A DNA stretch of 64,000 bases from Streptomyces lydicus (GCF_000717345.1 NZ_JNZA01000012.1:124001-188000), one strand, 5' to 3'; positions 17,098-26,428 are shown, counted from the first letter of the stretch. Notes: generated by a model from the sequence alone, not told the origin. Program-made: numbers and translations.

Positions 17098-19428
17098 GTG
17101 CGAGCCGCAGCCCGCTGGACCCGGGCACACCTGCGCGCACACCGCCCCGCGGCGGTGCTCATCGTGCTGGCCACGGCCGGCATCACCATCTCCCTGCTGC
17201 TGGCCACCGCCCTCTTCGCGTACGCCACCGACCCCTGGCAGCGGGTCTTCACCCAGTCCTCCGGCGCCCACGTCTGGATCCACACCCAGGCCGGCACACC
17301 GGCCGGCTCACTCGCCGCACTGGACGAGGTCCGCGCCGCCTCCGGCCCGTTCCCCACGGTCCGCGCCACCGCGAGCCTCCAGCCCGGCGGCGCCCGGGCC
17401 ACCCTCGAACTGCGGGGCACCTCCCGTCGCCCGGCCACCGCCGCCCCGCAGGTCGTCGCCGGCCGCTGGCTCGATGAACGGGCCGACGCCGGCTCCACCC
17501 GGGGCATCGTCCTCGACGCCTCGGTGGCCCACGCGATCTGGGCGAAACCGGGCGATTCGCTGGCGCTGAGCGGCTTCACCGCCCCCCTGCGGGTCGTCGG
17601 CATCGCGGACTCCGCCGAAGTCCCCTTCCGCGCGGGCGAGACCCCCGGTGTCGGCTGGGTGCTGCCCCGGACCCTTGCCGCCTCCGATGCCGGTCAGGAC
17701 CAGCACGGCCGCACCATCGGCCTCCGGCTCGGCAACCCCGCGGACACCGACTACGTCGTCCAGCGGGCCGTCACCCGGCTCGGCGCCGACCAGATCACCG
17801 ACGTCTCCACCTGGCGCCAGGCCCGCGCCGATGCCGCCGGCGACAACAGCCTGCTCGCCCGCCTTCTCGGCCTCTTCGGGCTCGGCGCGCTGTTCGCCGC
17901 GGCGCTGGCGGTGGGCGGCGCCATCAGCAGCAGGATCCGCGGCCACCTCCGCGACATCTCCGTCCTCAAGGCCATCGGCTTCACCCCCGGCCAGGTCGTC
18001 CGCATGTTCCTCGCCCTGCACCTCGGCTTCGCGCTGCTGGGCGTCACCCTCGGCGCACTCGTCACCCAGTTCCTCGGCCCCCTGGCGCCCGGCCGGATCG
18101 GCGACGCGACGGCCGTGTGGCGGCAACTCCCCGAACACACCTGGCTGCCCCTGGCCATCTGCGGTGGCGTGGTGGCCTTCATCGGCTCGGCGACCTGCCT
18201 GACCGCCTGGCGCGCCGGACGGGTGCCACCGGTCCCGGTCGCCCGCGCCGCCGCCCCCACCGCCGGCCGGCCCTCCGCCCTCACGCGGCGCGCCCTCGGC
18301 CTCAAGATCCCCCCGGCCCTCGTCCTCGGCTGGCGCGGCGCCTTCCACCGCCCGCTGCGCTCCTCGGCGGCCGTGGCCCGCCTCGCCGTCCCCCTGCTGC
18401 TCATCACCATCGCCCTGGGCGCCTGGACCACCGTGGACCGCTTCACCGCCCGCCCCGAAAGCGTCGGCCTGGCCGCGGCCCTCACCGCCCGCTCCGACAC
18501 CCTCGACGACCCTGCCGTCCGCCAACTCCTCGCCGGGCAGCACCGGTTGACCGCCTACCCGGGTGCCGAGGTGCAGGCCCTCGTCCCGGGCCAGACCGGC
18601 ACCATCACCCTGCGCGGGCTCGGCACCCTGGCCCGCCCCTACCCCCTCGCCGTCGCCGAGGGCCACGCCGCGCGCGGCCCCGACGAGGCGGTCGCCGGGC
18701 AGGGCCTGCTGGAACTCCTCGACGCGCACGTCGGCGACTGGGTACGGATGACCGTCGCCGGCCGGCCGCACGTCCTGCACATCGTCGGCCGCAGCATCGA
18801 AACCGCCGACGCCGGCCGGGTCATCTCCACCACCCTGGACACCCTGCGCGACGGCGACACCGCCACCCCGACGCCGCAGCCGCCCCGCCCCGACTTCTAC
18901 AACCTGGTGCTGCACCACGGCACCGACCCCGCCGCCGTACGCGACGCCCTCACCAAGGCGTCCGGCGGCCGGCTCGAAGTGCGCCAGGTCCCCAACCCCG
19001 CCGACCAGCTCTCGACGGTCCGCGCCGTCGCCGCCGGCCTGATCGCCGTGCTCACGCTGATCGGACTCGCGGAGCTGGCCACGACCGTCGGCGCCACGGT
19101 CCGCGACCGCGGCCGCGACCTGCTCGCGCTCCGGGCGGTCGGCCTCACCCCGCGCCAGATCACCGCCGTCATCGTCTCGGCCACCGCCTTCGTCACCCTG
19201 GCCGCCGCGCTGGCCGGTACCGTGCTGGGCGTCCTCGCCTCCCGGTGGCTCATCGACCTCCAGGGCGCCGCGAGCGGCTGGGGCACCGGCATCGCACAGC
19301 GCCCGGCCTTCGGCGTCCTGGCGCTGGTCATCGCCCTCGCGGTGACGGTCTCCGCCGCGGCCTCGGCCCTTCCGGCCGCCCGCGCCGCCCGCCGCCGGCT
19401 GGCGGACTCGGCGTCGGCCGTGCTCTGA
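17098..19428 (+). CDS. FtsX-like ABC transporter permease
   Basis: This 776-residue protein has an N-terminal helix (VLIVLATAGITISLLLATAL), a long extracytoplasmic segment, then two FtsX blocks. The first is near residues 255-380 and contains LKAIGFTPGQVVRMFLALHL; the second is near 640-770 and contains LLALRAVGLTPRQITAVIVS. This duplicated layout is typical of actinobacterial MacB/LolC-type exporters. It starts with GTG. Substrate is unknown. A putative lipid, peptide or antibiotic export role is the family expectation. Confidence 0.88.
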   Translation: MRAAARWTRAHLRAHRPAAVLIVLATAGITISLLLATALFAYATDPWQRVFTQSSGAHVWIHTQAGTPAGSLAALDEVRAASGPFPTVRATASLQPGGARATLELRGTSRRPATAAPQVVAGRWLDERADAGSTRGIVLDASVAHAIWAKPGDSLALSGFTAPLRVVGIADSAEVPFRAGETPGVGWVLPRTLAASDAGQDQHGRTIGLRLGNPADTDYVVQRAVTRLGADQITDVSTWRQARADAAGDNSLLARLLGLFGLGALFAAALAVGGAISSRIRGHLRDISVLKAIGFTPGQVVRMFLALHLGFALLGVTLGALVTQFLGPLAPGRIGDATAVWRQLPEHTWLPLAICGGVVAFIGSATCLTAWRAGRVPPVPVARAAAPTAGRPSALTRRALGLKIPPALVLGWRGAFHRPLRSSAAVARLAVPLLLITIALGAWTTVDRFTARPESVGLAAALTARSDTLDDPAVRQLLAGQHRLTAYPGAEVQALVPGQTGTITLRGLGTLARPYPLAVAEGHAARGPDEAVAGQGLLELLDAHVGDWVRMTVAGRPHVLHIVGRSIETADAGRVISTTLDTLRDGDTATPTPQPPRPDFYNLVLHHGTDPAAVRDALTKASGGRLEVRQVPNPADQLSTVRAVAAGLIAVLTLIGLAELATTVGATVRDRGRDLLALRAVGLTPRQITAVIVSATAFVTLAAALAGTVLGVLASRWLIDLQGAASGWGTGIAQRPAFGVLALVIALAVTVSAAASALPAARAARRRLADSASAVL

Positions 19429-19448
19429 GCCCGGCTTCGGCCACCTGC

Positions 19449-20162
19449 CTACCGCCCGTGCTGCATCAGCCCCGCCGTGAAGTCCTCGGTGGCCGGCTCG
19501 TGCCGCGAGGTGTACGGGCACTGCCAGTCCTCCTCCGTGAACCGCCCGGAGAAGTGCCGCGCCGGCTGCTCGTACTCGTACACCGTGAAACTCGGATTCA
19601 CCGACCCGTTGTTCTTGCTCTCACGCCGGCGGATCGCGCCCTGCATCGAGTAGAACTTCTCCCCGAGCAGCACGAACTGCGCCAGCGAATTGAAAGCGAT
19701 CGCCGACGCCGAGAAGCGGCGGCTCGCCCGGGACGCGCCGGGGTGCATCCCCACGACGAAGAACGCATGCCCGCCGGTGTGAAACCCGAAATTGGGCAGT
19801 GCGGGGTCCGACGTCGCCCCCTTGTCCAGCCCGAAGCTGCGGCTGTCGAGGTCATGCATGAGCTGGAGGTGCTGCCATATCAGCCCCTCGTAGGCGAGTT
19901 CGTCCACCGTTCCGGGCTCGTCGAACGTCGCGACGAAGGTACGGAAACTCCGGTCCGAGAGCAGCGGCCGTACGGTGCGGACGTACTCCACGAGATCACG
20001 GTGATTCTCGGCGGCCGATGACGCCTCGCCCATTCTTCGGTAATGCCGGTGCGTGATGCTGTCGCGTTTCAGCGCGGCGCGCGCCCCCAGGCAGCTGAAT
20101 TCCCGGGTCTGGATGAAGTCCTCGAGCTGGGCGCGGACGGTGGTCTCACGTTCGGTGTTCAT
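19449..20162 (-). CDS. YqcI/YcgG-family protein
   Basis: The protein has 237 residues starting MNTERETTVRAQLEDFIQTR. Family landmarks are FSCLGARAALKRD, FHTGGHAFFVVGMHPGASR-type text, FNSLAQFVLLGEKFYSMQGA and the C-terminal HFSGRFTEEDWQCPYTSR. Members include GntA of guanitoxin biosynthesis, a heme-dependent arginine-derivative N-hydroxylase; most others are uncharacterised. No guanitoxin genes are present, so only the family is called. It stands alone, divergent from the two-component system. Confidence 0.75.
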   Translation of the reverse strand: MNTERETTVRAQLEDFIQTREFSCLGARAALKRDSITHRHYRRMGEASSAAENHRDLVEYVRTVRPLLSDRSFRTFVATFDEPGTVDELAYEGLIWQHLQLMHDLDSRSFGLDKGATSDPALPNFGFHTGGHAFFVVGMHPGASRASRRFSASAIAFNSLAQFVLLGEKFYSMQGAIRRRESKNNGSVNPSFTVYEYEQPARHFSGRFTEEDWQCPYTSRHEPATEDFTAGLMQHGR

Positions 20163-20195
20163 GGCGGTGTACGGGCCTCCGTGATGGTGATCAAG

Positions 20196-20213
20196 ACTGT
20201 CGGCATCGACAGT
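20196..20213. promoter_or_regulatory. Palindrome between divergent genes
   Basis: ACTGTCG-GCAT-CGACAGT is a perfect 7-bp dyad in the 213-bp gap between the YcgG-type gene and the response regulator gene. It could be an operator for either gene. No regulator is identified. Confidence 0.4.
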
Positions 20214-20375
20214 GCGGGGCAGGCGCCCACCCGACAAGACATAAAACGGACGAAGTGCGTTCCGCTCCGCACGCCCAGGATCCGGGGAGACCCGTTCTGC
20301 CACCCGCGCCCACCGGCCCGCCGCCCCCATGACGCATGATGCTTCGGCGACGGCGAGGCACGGAGGCAGAGAAGA

Positions 20376-21104
20376 ATGACGGGACCGCTCAGTACCGGCC
20401 GGGTTCTCCTGGTGGACGACGACGCGGCGATCCGGCGGTCGCTGGGGCGCGGACTGCGGCTCAACGGCTTCACGGTGAGCCTGGCCGACGGCGGCCGGGA
20501 CGCGCTGGAACGGCTGACGCACACGCCCCCGGACGTCATGGTCCTCGACATCTCGATGCCCGACCTCGACGGCATCACGGTGTGCCGGCGGCTGCGCGAG
20601 GACGGCAACGACATACCGGTCCTCATGCTCTCCGCACTCGACGAGGTCGCCGACCGCGTCGCCGGCCTCCAGGCGGGCGGCGACGACTACCTCGTCAAGC
20701 CGTTCGCCCTCGACGAGCTGGTACTGCGTCTGCACGCACTGCTGCGCCGCCGCCCGCCCGCCGCCACCGACACGGTGCGCGTCGGCGGCCTGCTGCTCGA
20801 CGCGGCAGCCCACCGCGCGCGCCTCGACGACCGGGAGCTGTCCCTCACCCGGCGCGAGTTCGCGCTGCTGGAGGTGCTGGCCCGCAACGCCGGTCAGGTC
20901 CTGACCCGCGACCAGCTCCTGGAACGGGTCTGGGGCTACGACTTCGACGTACGGACCGACGCCGTCGACACCTTCGTCAGCTATCTGCGACGCAAGCTGG
21001 AAGCCGGCGGCCGCGGCCGCATCGTCCACACCGTGCGCGGCGTGGGCTTCGTCCTGCGCGACGACGGGGACTCCGCGGCCGGGGCGGGGGGCGCGACGAG
21101 ATGA
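20376..21104 (+). CDS. OmpR-family response regulator
   Basis: The protein has 242 residues. A receiver domain (about 8-120) contains the acidic triad VDDD, phospho-acceptor Asp58 in MVLDISMPD, and Lys108 in DDYLVKPF. An OmpR/PhoB winged helix occupies about 135-230 and ends IVHTVRGVGFVLRD. It resembles actinobacterial MprA/PrrA-type regulators. The stop overlaps the ATG of the sensor kinase gene, so the two form an operon. Confidence 0.93.
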   Translation: MTGPLSTGRVLLVDDDAAIRRSLGRGLRLNGFTVSLADGGRDALERLTHTPPDVMVLDISMPDLDGITVCRRLREDGNDIPVLMLSALDEVADRVAGLQAGGDDYLVKPFALDELVLRLHALLRRRPPAATDTVRVGGLLLDAAAHRARLDDRELSLTRREFALLEVLARNAGQVLTRDQLLERVWGYDFDVRTDAVDTFVSYLRRKLEAGGRGRIVHTVRGVGFVLRDDGDSAAGAGGATR

Positions 21105-22624
21105 GACTCTCCACCCGCATCGCGCTCGTCGTCGGACTCGTGGTGCCCCTGCTGGTGGCTGCCTCCGGCTGGCTTCTGGTGACACTGGTGGCCAAGGACC
21201 TGCGCACCCAGGCCGACCAGCGTCTCACCGAACGCGCACAGAGTGTCGCGGTCGCCGCGCGCGGCGTGCTGAGGGCCTCCTCGCACGGTCGCCCGCGCGC
21301 CGAACAAGCCCGGCGGCAGAAGCTGTTCACCGCCGCCCTCGATGTCGGGGTCCGCCTGACCGGCCCCGGCGGCACCGTCCTCGACGGCCCGCAACCCGAT
21401 GTGTCGGTACCGCTGCCGGCCCGCTCCGGCCGCCCGGCAACCGTCCGCGCGCACGGCGACAGCTGGCGGGTGCTGGCCGTTCCGGTCACCGGCGGCGGAG
21501 CCGGTGCGCGCGGAATGCTGTGGCTGTTCTCCGCGGACACCGCGCGCGAGGCGCAGATCGGACTGGTGCGCCGCAGGGTCCTCACCGTCGCCCTGCTCGC
21601 CGCCGTGCCGGCCGGCGCCGCGGCCTGGCTGCTCGCCGCGCGTGCCGCCCGGCCGCTGCGGCGGCTCCAGCAGGCCACCAGCGGACTCGACCCGCACACC
21701 AGCGTGGCCCGCCTGGACCACCTCCCCACCCGGATCACGGAGGTCGACGACCTCGCCCGGACGCTGCAGACCTTCCTGGCCCGTTACGACGAACAGGCCA
21801 CCCGGACCGCCGAGGCCCTGGCCGCCGCACGCTCCTTCTCCGCCGCCGCGTCCCACGAACTGCGCACGCCCCTGATGAGCATGCAGACCAACCTCGACAT
21901 CCTCGACGCGTTCCAGGATCTCGACCCCACCGACCGGGCCGAGACGGTGGACGATCTGCGTCGCGAACACGCCCGGCTGCTGGGCCTGTTGGTGATGCTG
22001 AGGGCGCTCGGCCAGGGCGACCTCGTCGAGGCGGACGCGTTCGAACTGATCGACCTCGCCGAACTCGCCGACGAGGCCGCCGCCGACGCCCGCCGCAGGA
22101 ACCCCGCGGCCGAGGTGACCGTCGACAGCAGCCCCGGCCTGACGATCCACGGCTGGCGCCCCGGTCTGCGCTCCCTGATGGACAACCTCGTGACGAACGC
22201 CCTGGTCCACGGCCGGCCCGCGGCGGGAGGGGCCGGCCAGGTGCGGATCTCGCTGCACGCCGCCGGGCCGACGGCCCCCGGGGAGTCACGGACGCCGACG
22301 GCTGCCCGCCACGTCGTCCTGTGCGTCGACGACCGTGGCCCCGGCATCCCGCCGGAGCGCCGGGAGGTGGTCTTCCAGCGATTCCACCGCGGCCAGGACA
22401 GTCCCGGATCCGGCCTGGGCCTCACCCTCGTCGCCCAGCAGGCCGCCCTGCACCGGGCGCGGCTGCGCGTCCTGGACGGCCCGGGCGGCCGGGGCGCCCG
22501 CTTCGAGGTCGCCTTCCCCGCCGCGACCCCCGACGGGCCGCGGCCCGCGCAACTGCCCGCCCACCGGGACTGGCTGGCCGACCCTGTCGAACGACCACAA
22601 GGTTTCCACAAAGAGCTTCTCTAA
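21101..22624 (+). CDS. Sensor histidine kinase
   Basis: The kinase has 507 residues. It has an N-terminal membrane helix (10-31), an extracellular sensor of about 125 residues, a second helix near 160-180, and a HAMP-like stretch. The H-box is SFSAAASHELRTPLMSMQ with His252. An ATPase domain follows, with N-box DNLVTNALVHG, DDRGPGIPPE and GSGLGLTLV. Its partner is the overlapping OmpR regulator. The signal is unknown, but two small exported proteins lie directly downstream and could be targets or accessory sensors. Confidence 0.92.
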   Translation: MRLSTRIALVVGLVVPLLVAASGWLLVTLVAKDLRTQADQRLTERAQSVAVAARGVLRASSHGRPRAEQARRQKLFTAALDVGVRLTGPGGTVLDGPQPDVSVPLPARSGRPATVRAHGDSWRVLAVPVTGGGAGARGMLWLFSADTAREAQIGLVRRRVLTVALLAAVPAGAAAWLLAARAARPLRRLQQATSGLDPHTSVARLDHLPTRITEVDDLARTLQTFLARYDEQATRTAEALAAARSFSAAASHELRTPLMSMQTNLDILDAFQDLDPTDRAETVDDLRREHARLLGLLVMLRALGQGDLVEADAFELIDLAELADEAAADARRRNPAAEVTVDSSPGLTIHGWRPGLRSLMDNLVTNALVHGRPAAGGAGQVRISLHAAGPTAPGESRTPTAARHVVLCVDDRGPGIPPERREVVFQRFHRGQDSPGSGLGLTLVAQQAALHRARLRVLDGPGGRGARFEVAFPAATPDGPRPAQLPAHRDWLADPVERPQGFHKELL

Positions 22625-22654
22625 CTTCTCCCCGTGGACGGGCGACGAGCCCGC

Positions 22655-22810
22655 CGACCGTACGAACGCAGCGCTCATACGCACGGACGCGGCGCCCGTA
22701 CGCACGCAAGAACCGCACGCAGCGCAACGCACCACACGCGCGACGGGCTGTACACGCAACGGGCCCTACGTCACGCAGCGCGCCGTACGTCACGCAACGA
22801 ACCGCACGAG
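22655..22810. repeat. CGCACG/CGTACG-rich iterated sequence
   Basis: About 155 bp between the kinase gene and the next small gene consist of many near-copies of ACGCA, CGTACG and CACGCA. The last part contains two copies close to CTACGTCACGCAGCG and GTACGTCACGCAACG. It looks like slipped short repeats rather than a coding frame. It would lie in the leader of the downstream secreted-protein gene. Confidence 0.45.
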
Positions 22811-22819
22811 GAGAAGCCC

Positions 22820-23242
22820 ATGCCCACCCGAACCCGGAACATCGCCATCGCTTCGGTGGCCGCCGGCACCGCCCTGCTCGGCATCGCCGGCACCGCCGTG
22901 GCCGCGGACAACACTCCCGCCGCGACCCCGAAGCCGTCCGCCACCGCCAAGACCCACACCGGCGACGGTGCGCGCGCCCTGTGCAAGCGCGCCCCGAAGA
23001 TCGAAAAGCGTCTCCACCGGGCGCTCGCCCGTCTCCAGGGCAAGGCCACGGTGCGCGGTTCGATCGCCCGCCTGGAAAAGCGCGTCGAGAAGGCGAAGGC
23101 GGCCGGTCACACCGAGATCGCCACCTTCCTCAACCACAAGCTGGCCCACCGCAAGTCCCTCGTCCCCACGCTTCAGCAGCGGGAGAAGGACCTCGCCAAG
23201 GTGGCCACCTGGTGCCGGACGCAGACCAACGCCGCGTCGTGA
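22820..23242 (+). CDS. Small secreted protein, function unknown
   Basis: This protein has 140 residues starting MPTRTRNIAIASVAAGTALL, with a signal peptide ending near GTAVAADN. The mature part is basic and helical with heptad-like Lys/Arg/Leu spacing (RLHRALARLQGKATVRGSIA, RLEKRVEKAKAAGHTEIATF). It has two cysteines, near residues 53 and 133, that could form one disulfide. The start follows GAGGAG. Similar small helical secreted proteins are often found beside two-component systems in Streptomyces; I do not assign a function. Confidence 0.75.
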   Translation: MPTRTRNIAIASVAAGTALLGIAGTAVAADNTPAATPKPSATAKTHTGDGARALCKRAPKIEKRLHRALARLQGKATVRGSIARLEKRVEKAKAAGHTEIATFLNHKLAHRKSLVPTLQQREKDLAKVATWCRTQTNAAS

Positions 23243-23481
23243 CCCGCACCGCCCAGGCCGCCGTCTTCGCGGCGACCACCCTGGTCTGCGGCCTGCTGGT
23301 CACGGGGTGCGGCAACGGCGTACGCGCCGAGGGCGACGCCTCGCGCGCCACCGCCACACCTACCGCGCCACCGTCGGCCGCCTCGCCGGCGCCCACCGAC
23401 CTGGCGGGCATGCGCAAGCTGGTCGACGGCGCGGAGAGCGCAGCGGCCGCCGCCGAATCCGACGCGGCCGCCGACCACTGA
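23239..23481 (+). CDS. Small lipoprotein, function unknown
   Basis: An 80-residue reading frame begins with GTG overlapping the previous stop (GTGA), so it is translationally coupled. The N-terminus VTRTAQAAVFAATTLVCGLL leads to the lipobox LVTGC, followed by an Ala/Thr/Pro/Ser-rich linker and an acidic Ala-rich tail (ESAAAAAESDAAADH). It is likely an outer-face membrane-anchored partner of the preceding secreted protein. No family recognised. Confidence 0.7.
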   Translation: MTRTAQAAVFAATTLVCGLLVTGCGNGVRAEGDASRATATPTAPPSAASPAPTDLAGMRKLVDGAESAAAAAESDAAADH

Positions 23482-23526
23482 GCAAACCGGCCGGACCGGC
23501 GCCCGCCCGTCCGCCCACCGCCCGAG

Positions 23527-23582
23527 GACTGCGCGGGGAACCTCGTACCGGACCCGCTAACGGGCTCCGCCCCCGCGCAGTC
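23527..23582. terminator. Long-stem inverted repeat downstream of the lipoprotein gene
   Basis: GACTGCGCGGGG (23527-23538) pairs perfectly with CCCCGCGCAGTC (23571-23582), and an inner CCCG-CTAA-CGGG hairpin sits in the loop. It resembles the GCGCGGGGAAC-type intergenic repeats scattered through Streptomyces genomes, and it lies where a terminator is expected. The rest of 23482-23800 shows no gene I can support. Confidence 0.5.
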
Positions 23583-23800
23583 CCAGGCAACCCACGACGG
23601 TTCAACCCTGGCCGATGTCAACACGCTGTGCGCCATGGGCCACCAGACGAGCCACCTCGGCGTCCTGGTCATCGGGGCGGATCCGAGCATGCATCCCGCT
23701 GTCGAAAAGTGGTGAGCATTTCCGGGGACCAGGTCCGGGCGCCGTTTCGCAGGTCGATCGGCAGCCGGAACTCCCGCAGCGACCTCGCCCGGCCGCCGTC

Positions 23801-24508
23801 CTACCTCCCCTCGTCCCAGGGCGTGCCGAGCCAGCCGTCGTAACTTTTGACCAACGCGGCGAGGGCGGCGGTGACGCGAGGGTCCCACCAGTCGGCCAGG
23901 GCGGTCAGCGCGAAGTCGTCCGTACCGGAGTGCCAGACGAGGACCTCCTCCTGGGACGTCTTCCAGCGGATGCTGCGGGGCATCCGCGCGATGTCACCGC
24001 CCGCCACGAAGCTGCCCACCGCGATGGCCACCCACAGGGGGAGGAGGAGCCACCACACCCACCACCAGAAGAGGTGGCCCTTGACGCCGACGGCCGCCGG
24101 GCGGCCCGCTTGCTCGACCGTCCAGCGGGAGCGCCCGTGCCCACCGTGCAGCGCAGGGTTCCGCGAGACGACGGCCAGCGTCTCGCCGCGGGCCCCGAGC
24201 ACCTCGAACACGGCGGTGCCGCCCTTCGTCGCGGACCTGGTGACGACCCGGGCCAGCAGGTGCTGCCGGTAGGCATCGGCCCACAACAGGAACGTGCGGG
24301 CGCCCTCCTTACGAGCGGCGAGGTAGGCATCCGGGCCCCCGGACGGAAGGTCACGCTCCAGGTACCCGAGCGTCGCCTCCTCCGAGCCGCCGCCTTCACG
24401 TCCCCTGGGACCGGCGGCGCGTATCTCCCGCCACACGCGCCCGTCCTTCGGCCTCTCCGCCTTCCCGCTCTTCCGGCCCGGGTCGTGGATCCACACCGTC
24501 GTGCTCAT
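23801..24508 (-). CDS. Hypothetical membrane-anchored protein
   Basis: The frame from ATG 24508 gives 235 residues. A long N-terminal soluble part contains AYLAARKEGARTFLLWADAY and VVTRSATKGGTAVFEVLGAR. One strong membrane segment, HLFWWWVWWLLLPLWVAIAV at about 145-165, precedes a C-terminal domain with SGTDDFALTALADWWDPRVT and YDGWLGTPWDEGR. An upstream in-frame ATG at 24532 is an alternative start. I do not recognise a family. It has no operon partner. Confidence 0.65.
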   Translation of the reverse strand: MSTTVWIHDPGRKSGKAERPKDGRVWREIRAAGPRGREGGGSEEATLGYLERDLPSGGPDAYLAARKEGARTFLLWADAYRQHLLARVVTRSATKGGTAVFEVLGARGETLAVVSRNPALHGGHGRSRWTVEQAGRPAAVGVKGHLFWWWVWWLLLPLWVAIAVGSFVAGGDIARMPRSIRWKTSQEEVLVWHSGTDDFALTALADWWDPRVTAALAALVKSYDGWLGTPWDEGR

Positions 24509-24610
24509 TCGTCCCCCTCGTGCTCGCACCATGATCAGTTTACGGAGCGGCGCTCCCGCGCTCTCCCGTACCTGACCGGGCCCCGGTGCCGGGCGGCCGG
24601 CCGGGCGGCC

Positions 24611-24646
24611 GCGGCCTTCGCCTCGGCCGCGGCCTTCGCCTCGGCC
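24611..24646. repeat. Two tandem 18-bp repeats
   Basis: The unit GCGGCCTTCGCCTCGGCC occurs twice in direct succession in the gap between the hypothetical membrane protein and the hydrolase. The surrounding 100 bp is GGCC-rich low complexity. No function evident. Confidence 0.5.
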
Positions 24647-24717
24647 GCGGGCCCGGCCGGCCGTTACCGGGGCCGGTGGCTGCCGGCTGTCCGCCGGCGT
24701 CGGGTGGCAGGCGGTGG

Positions 24718-25476
24718 TCAGGGCAGGTTGCGTCCGAGGAGGTCGAGCAGGGCCTGCCAATGGCGTTCGCTGGCCTCCGCGTTGTAGGCGGAGGTGCCGG
24801 CCTGGGTGTAGCCGTGGTGGGCGCCCTCGTAGACCTCGGTGCGGTGGCGCACGCCCGCGCTGTCCAGGGCCGTTTCCAGGGCCTCGATCTGCTCGGCCGG
24901 AAGCGACGCGTCCTGGTCGGCGTGGCCGAAGTACAGCTCCGCGGTGATGCGGCCGGCCAGGCGGTGCGGGCTGTCCTCGGCGTCGGTCGCCAGGCGGCCG
25001 GCGTGGAAGGCGGCCGCGGCCGCGATCCGGTCGGGGTGGGCCGCGGCCGTACGGATCGCCAGGACGCCGCCCATGCAGTAGCCGGTGGTGCCCACCGGGC
25101 CTTCTGCGACCAGGGGAGAGGCGGCCAGCCAGTCGAGGTAGGCGCCCGCGTCCCGCATGGCCAACTCGGGTGTGAGCGCCCGGATCAGGGGGAAGAGCCG
25201 CTCGAAGATCTCCGCCGCCTGGGGGCCGTCGATGAAGTCCGGCAGGTCCACCAGCGGGGCGCGCCCGGCGCGGTACAGGACGTTGGGCGTCAGCACCGTG
25301 TAGCCGTGCCCGGCCAGGCGCTTGGCCATCTCCTCCAGCGAGGGGCGCAGCCCGAAGGCGTCCATGTACAGCAGGACGCCGGGGTGTGGCCGGCCGTCGT
25401 CGGGGTGGGCGAGGAAGGCGTCGGCCACGCCGTCCGGGGTGGCGAGATCCAGGTATTCACCGTGCACTGCGGTCAT
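24718..25476 (-). CDS. Dienelactone hydrolase family protein
   Basis: The protein has 252 residues from ATG 25476. It has the alpha/beta-hydrolase dienelactone hydrolase layout: the nucleophile Cys in GTTGYCMGGVLAIRTA (GxCxGG), the acid in GHADQDASLPAEQIEALE, and the His in YEGAHHGYTQ. Classic members open dienelactones in chlorocatechol degradation, but many act on other esters. It is monocistronic here, so the substrate is not defined. Confidence 0.88.
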   Translation of the reverse strand: MTAVHGEYLDLATPDGVADAFLAHPDDGRPHPGVLLYMDAFGLRPSLEEMAKRLAGHGYTVLTPNVLYRAGRAPLVDLPDFIDGPQAAEIFERLFPLIRALTPELAMRDAGAYLDWLAASPLVAEGPVGTTGYCMGGVLAIRTAAAHPDRIAAAAAFHAGRLATDAEDSPHRLAGRITAELYFGHADQDASLPAEQIEALETALDSAGVRHRTEVYEGAHHGYTQAGTSAYNAEASERHWQALLDLLGRNLP

Positions 25477-25582
25477 GTAGCACCTTTCATGGAGTTCCCG
25501 GGGGGCCCGCGGGCAGCGGATCGCCCCTCCGCCGGCTGCCACGGCCGGCGCACTACCCCACAGTAACCAGCGGACGGGGCCG

Positions 25583-26401
25583 ATGACCGTACTGCGCAGC
25601 ACGCACCAACTCCACCTTGCGGACGACGTGGTGACCAAGCGCTTCACTTCTTGGGGGCGCGGTGAGGCGCTCCGTGAGTGGCGCGGACTCACCCTGCTGC
25701 ACCGCTTCGCGCCCGGCATCGCCCCGGCCCCGCTCGCGGCGGCCCTCGACGCGGAACCGCCGGAGGTGACCATGTCCAGGATCGACGGTACGCCGCTGCG
25801 CGGAACGGTCGTGTCGCGGCCGACCCTCCGCGCGCTCGCCCGGACGCTGTCCGCCGTGCACCGTGCGGTTCCCGGTCAGGCGCTCGCCGCGATCCCCACC
25901 GGTGCCTGGCACGCCCGCCGGGTCGACACCCATGTCCGCAGCCGGCTGGCCCGCCGGCCGGACGGGCCCTGGGAGCCGGTGGTCAGGGAGGCGCTCGCGG
26001 CGGGGGAGCGGTGGCTGGCCGGAGCACGTCTGGAGACGGTGTCCGGCGCGGACGCCGTCCACCCGGTTTTCGGGCTGACGGACGGCAATATCGCCAACTA
26101 CCTCTATGACGGGGCCCGGGTACGCCTCCTCGATTTCGAGGACGCCGGCCGCAGCGACCGCGCCTTCGAGCTGGCGGAGATCAGCAGCCACCTCTCCACC
26201 TGGGTGGACAGCACCTTCGACGTGGACTTCTTCCTCGGCCTGTTCCCGCTCACCGAGGCCGAGTCCGCCCGGATCGAGCATCTGCGCCGGCTCAACGCCC
26301 TGTTGTGGCTGGGCAACCTGCTGAGCGACAACGGCACGCCCCGTCGCAACCCGCCCGGCACCGCCGAGAGGCAAGCAGAGCGGTTGCTCGCCCTGCTGTG
26401 A
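25583..26401 (+). CDS. Aminoglycoside phosphotransferase (APH)-family kinase
   Basis: This 272-residue protein has an APH/choline-kinase-like fold. The N-lobe includes DDVVTKRFTSWGRGEALREW. The catalytic loop reads FGLTDGNIANYL instead of the usual HGDxxxxN, keeping the Asp and the Asn five residues on but lacking the His. The metal-binding Asp is in VRLLDFEDAGRSDRAFELAE. The substrate is unknown; such kinases act on antibiotics, sugars or choline-like molecules. It is not linked to a resistance operon. Confidence 0.72.
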   Translation: MTVLRSTHQLHLADDVVTKRFTSWGRGEALREWRGLTLLHRFAPGIAPAPLAAALDAEPPEVTMSRIDGTPLRGTVVSRPTLRALARTLSAVHRAVPGQALAAIPTGAWHARRVDTHVRSRLARRPDGPWEPVVREALAAGERWLAGARLETVSGADAVHPVFGLTDGNIANYLYDGARVRLLDFEDAGRSDRAFELAEISSHLSTWVDSTFDVDFFLGLFPLTEAESARIEHLRRLNALLWLGNLLSDNGTPRRNPPGTAERQAERLLALL

Positions 26402-26428
26402 ACTCCCCTCAACTGCTGGAGCTGTGGT

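Noticed and set aside
23584..23722. Protein-like reading ending HPAVEKW on the plus strand
   Set aside because: No start codon or ribosome site and it overlaps the hairpin; too weak to call a gene or pseudogene.
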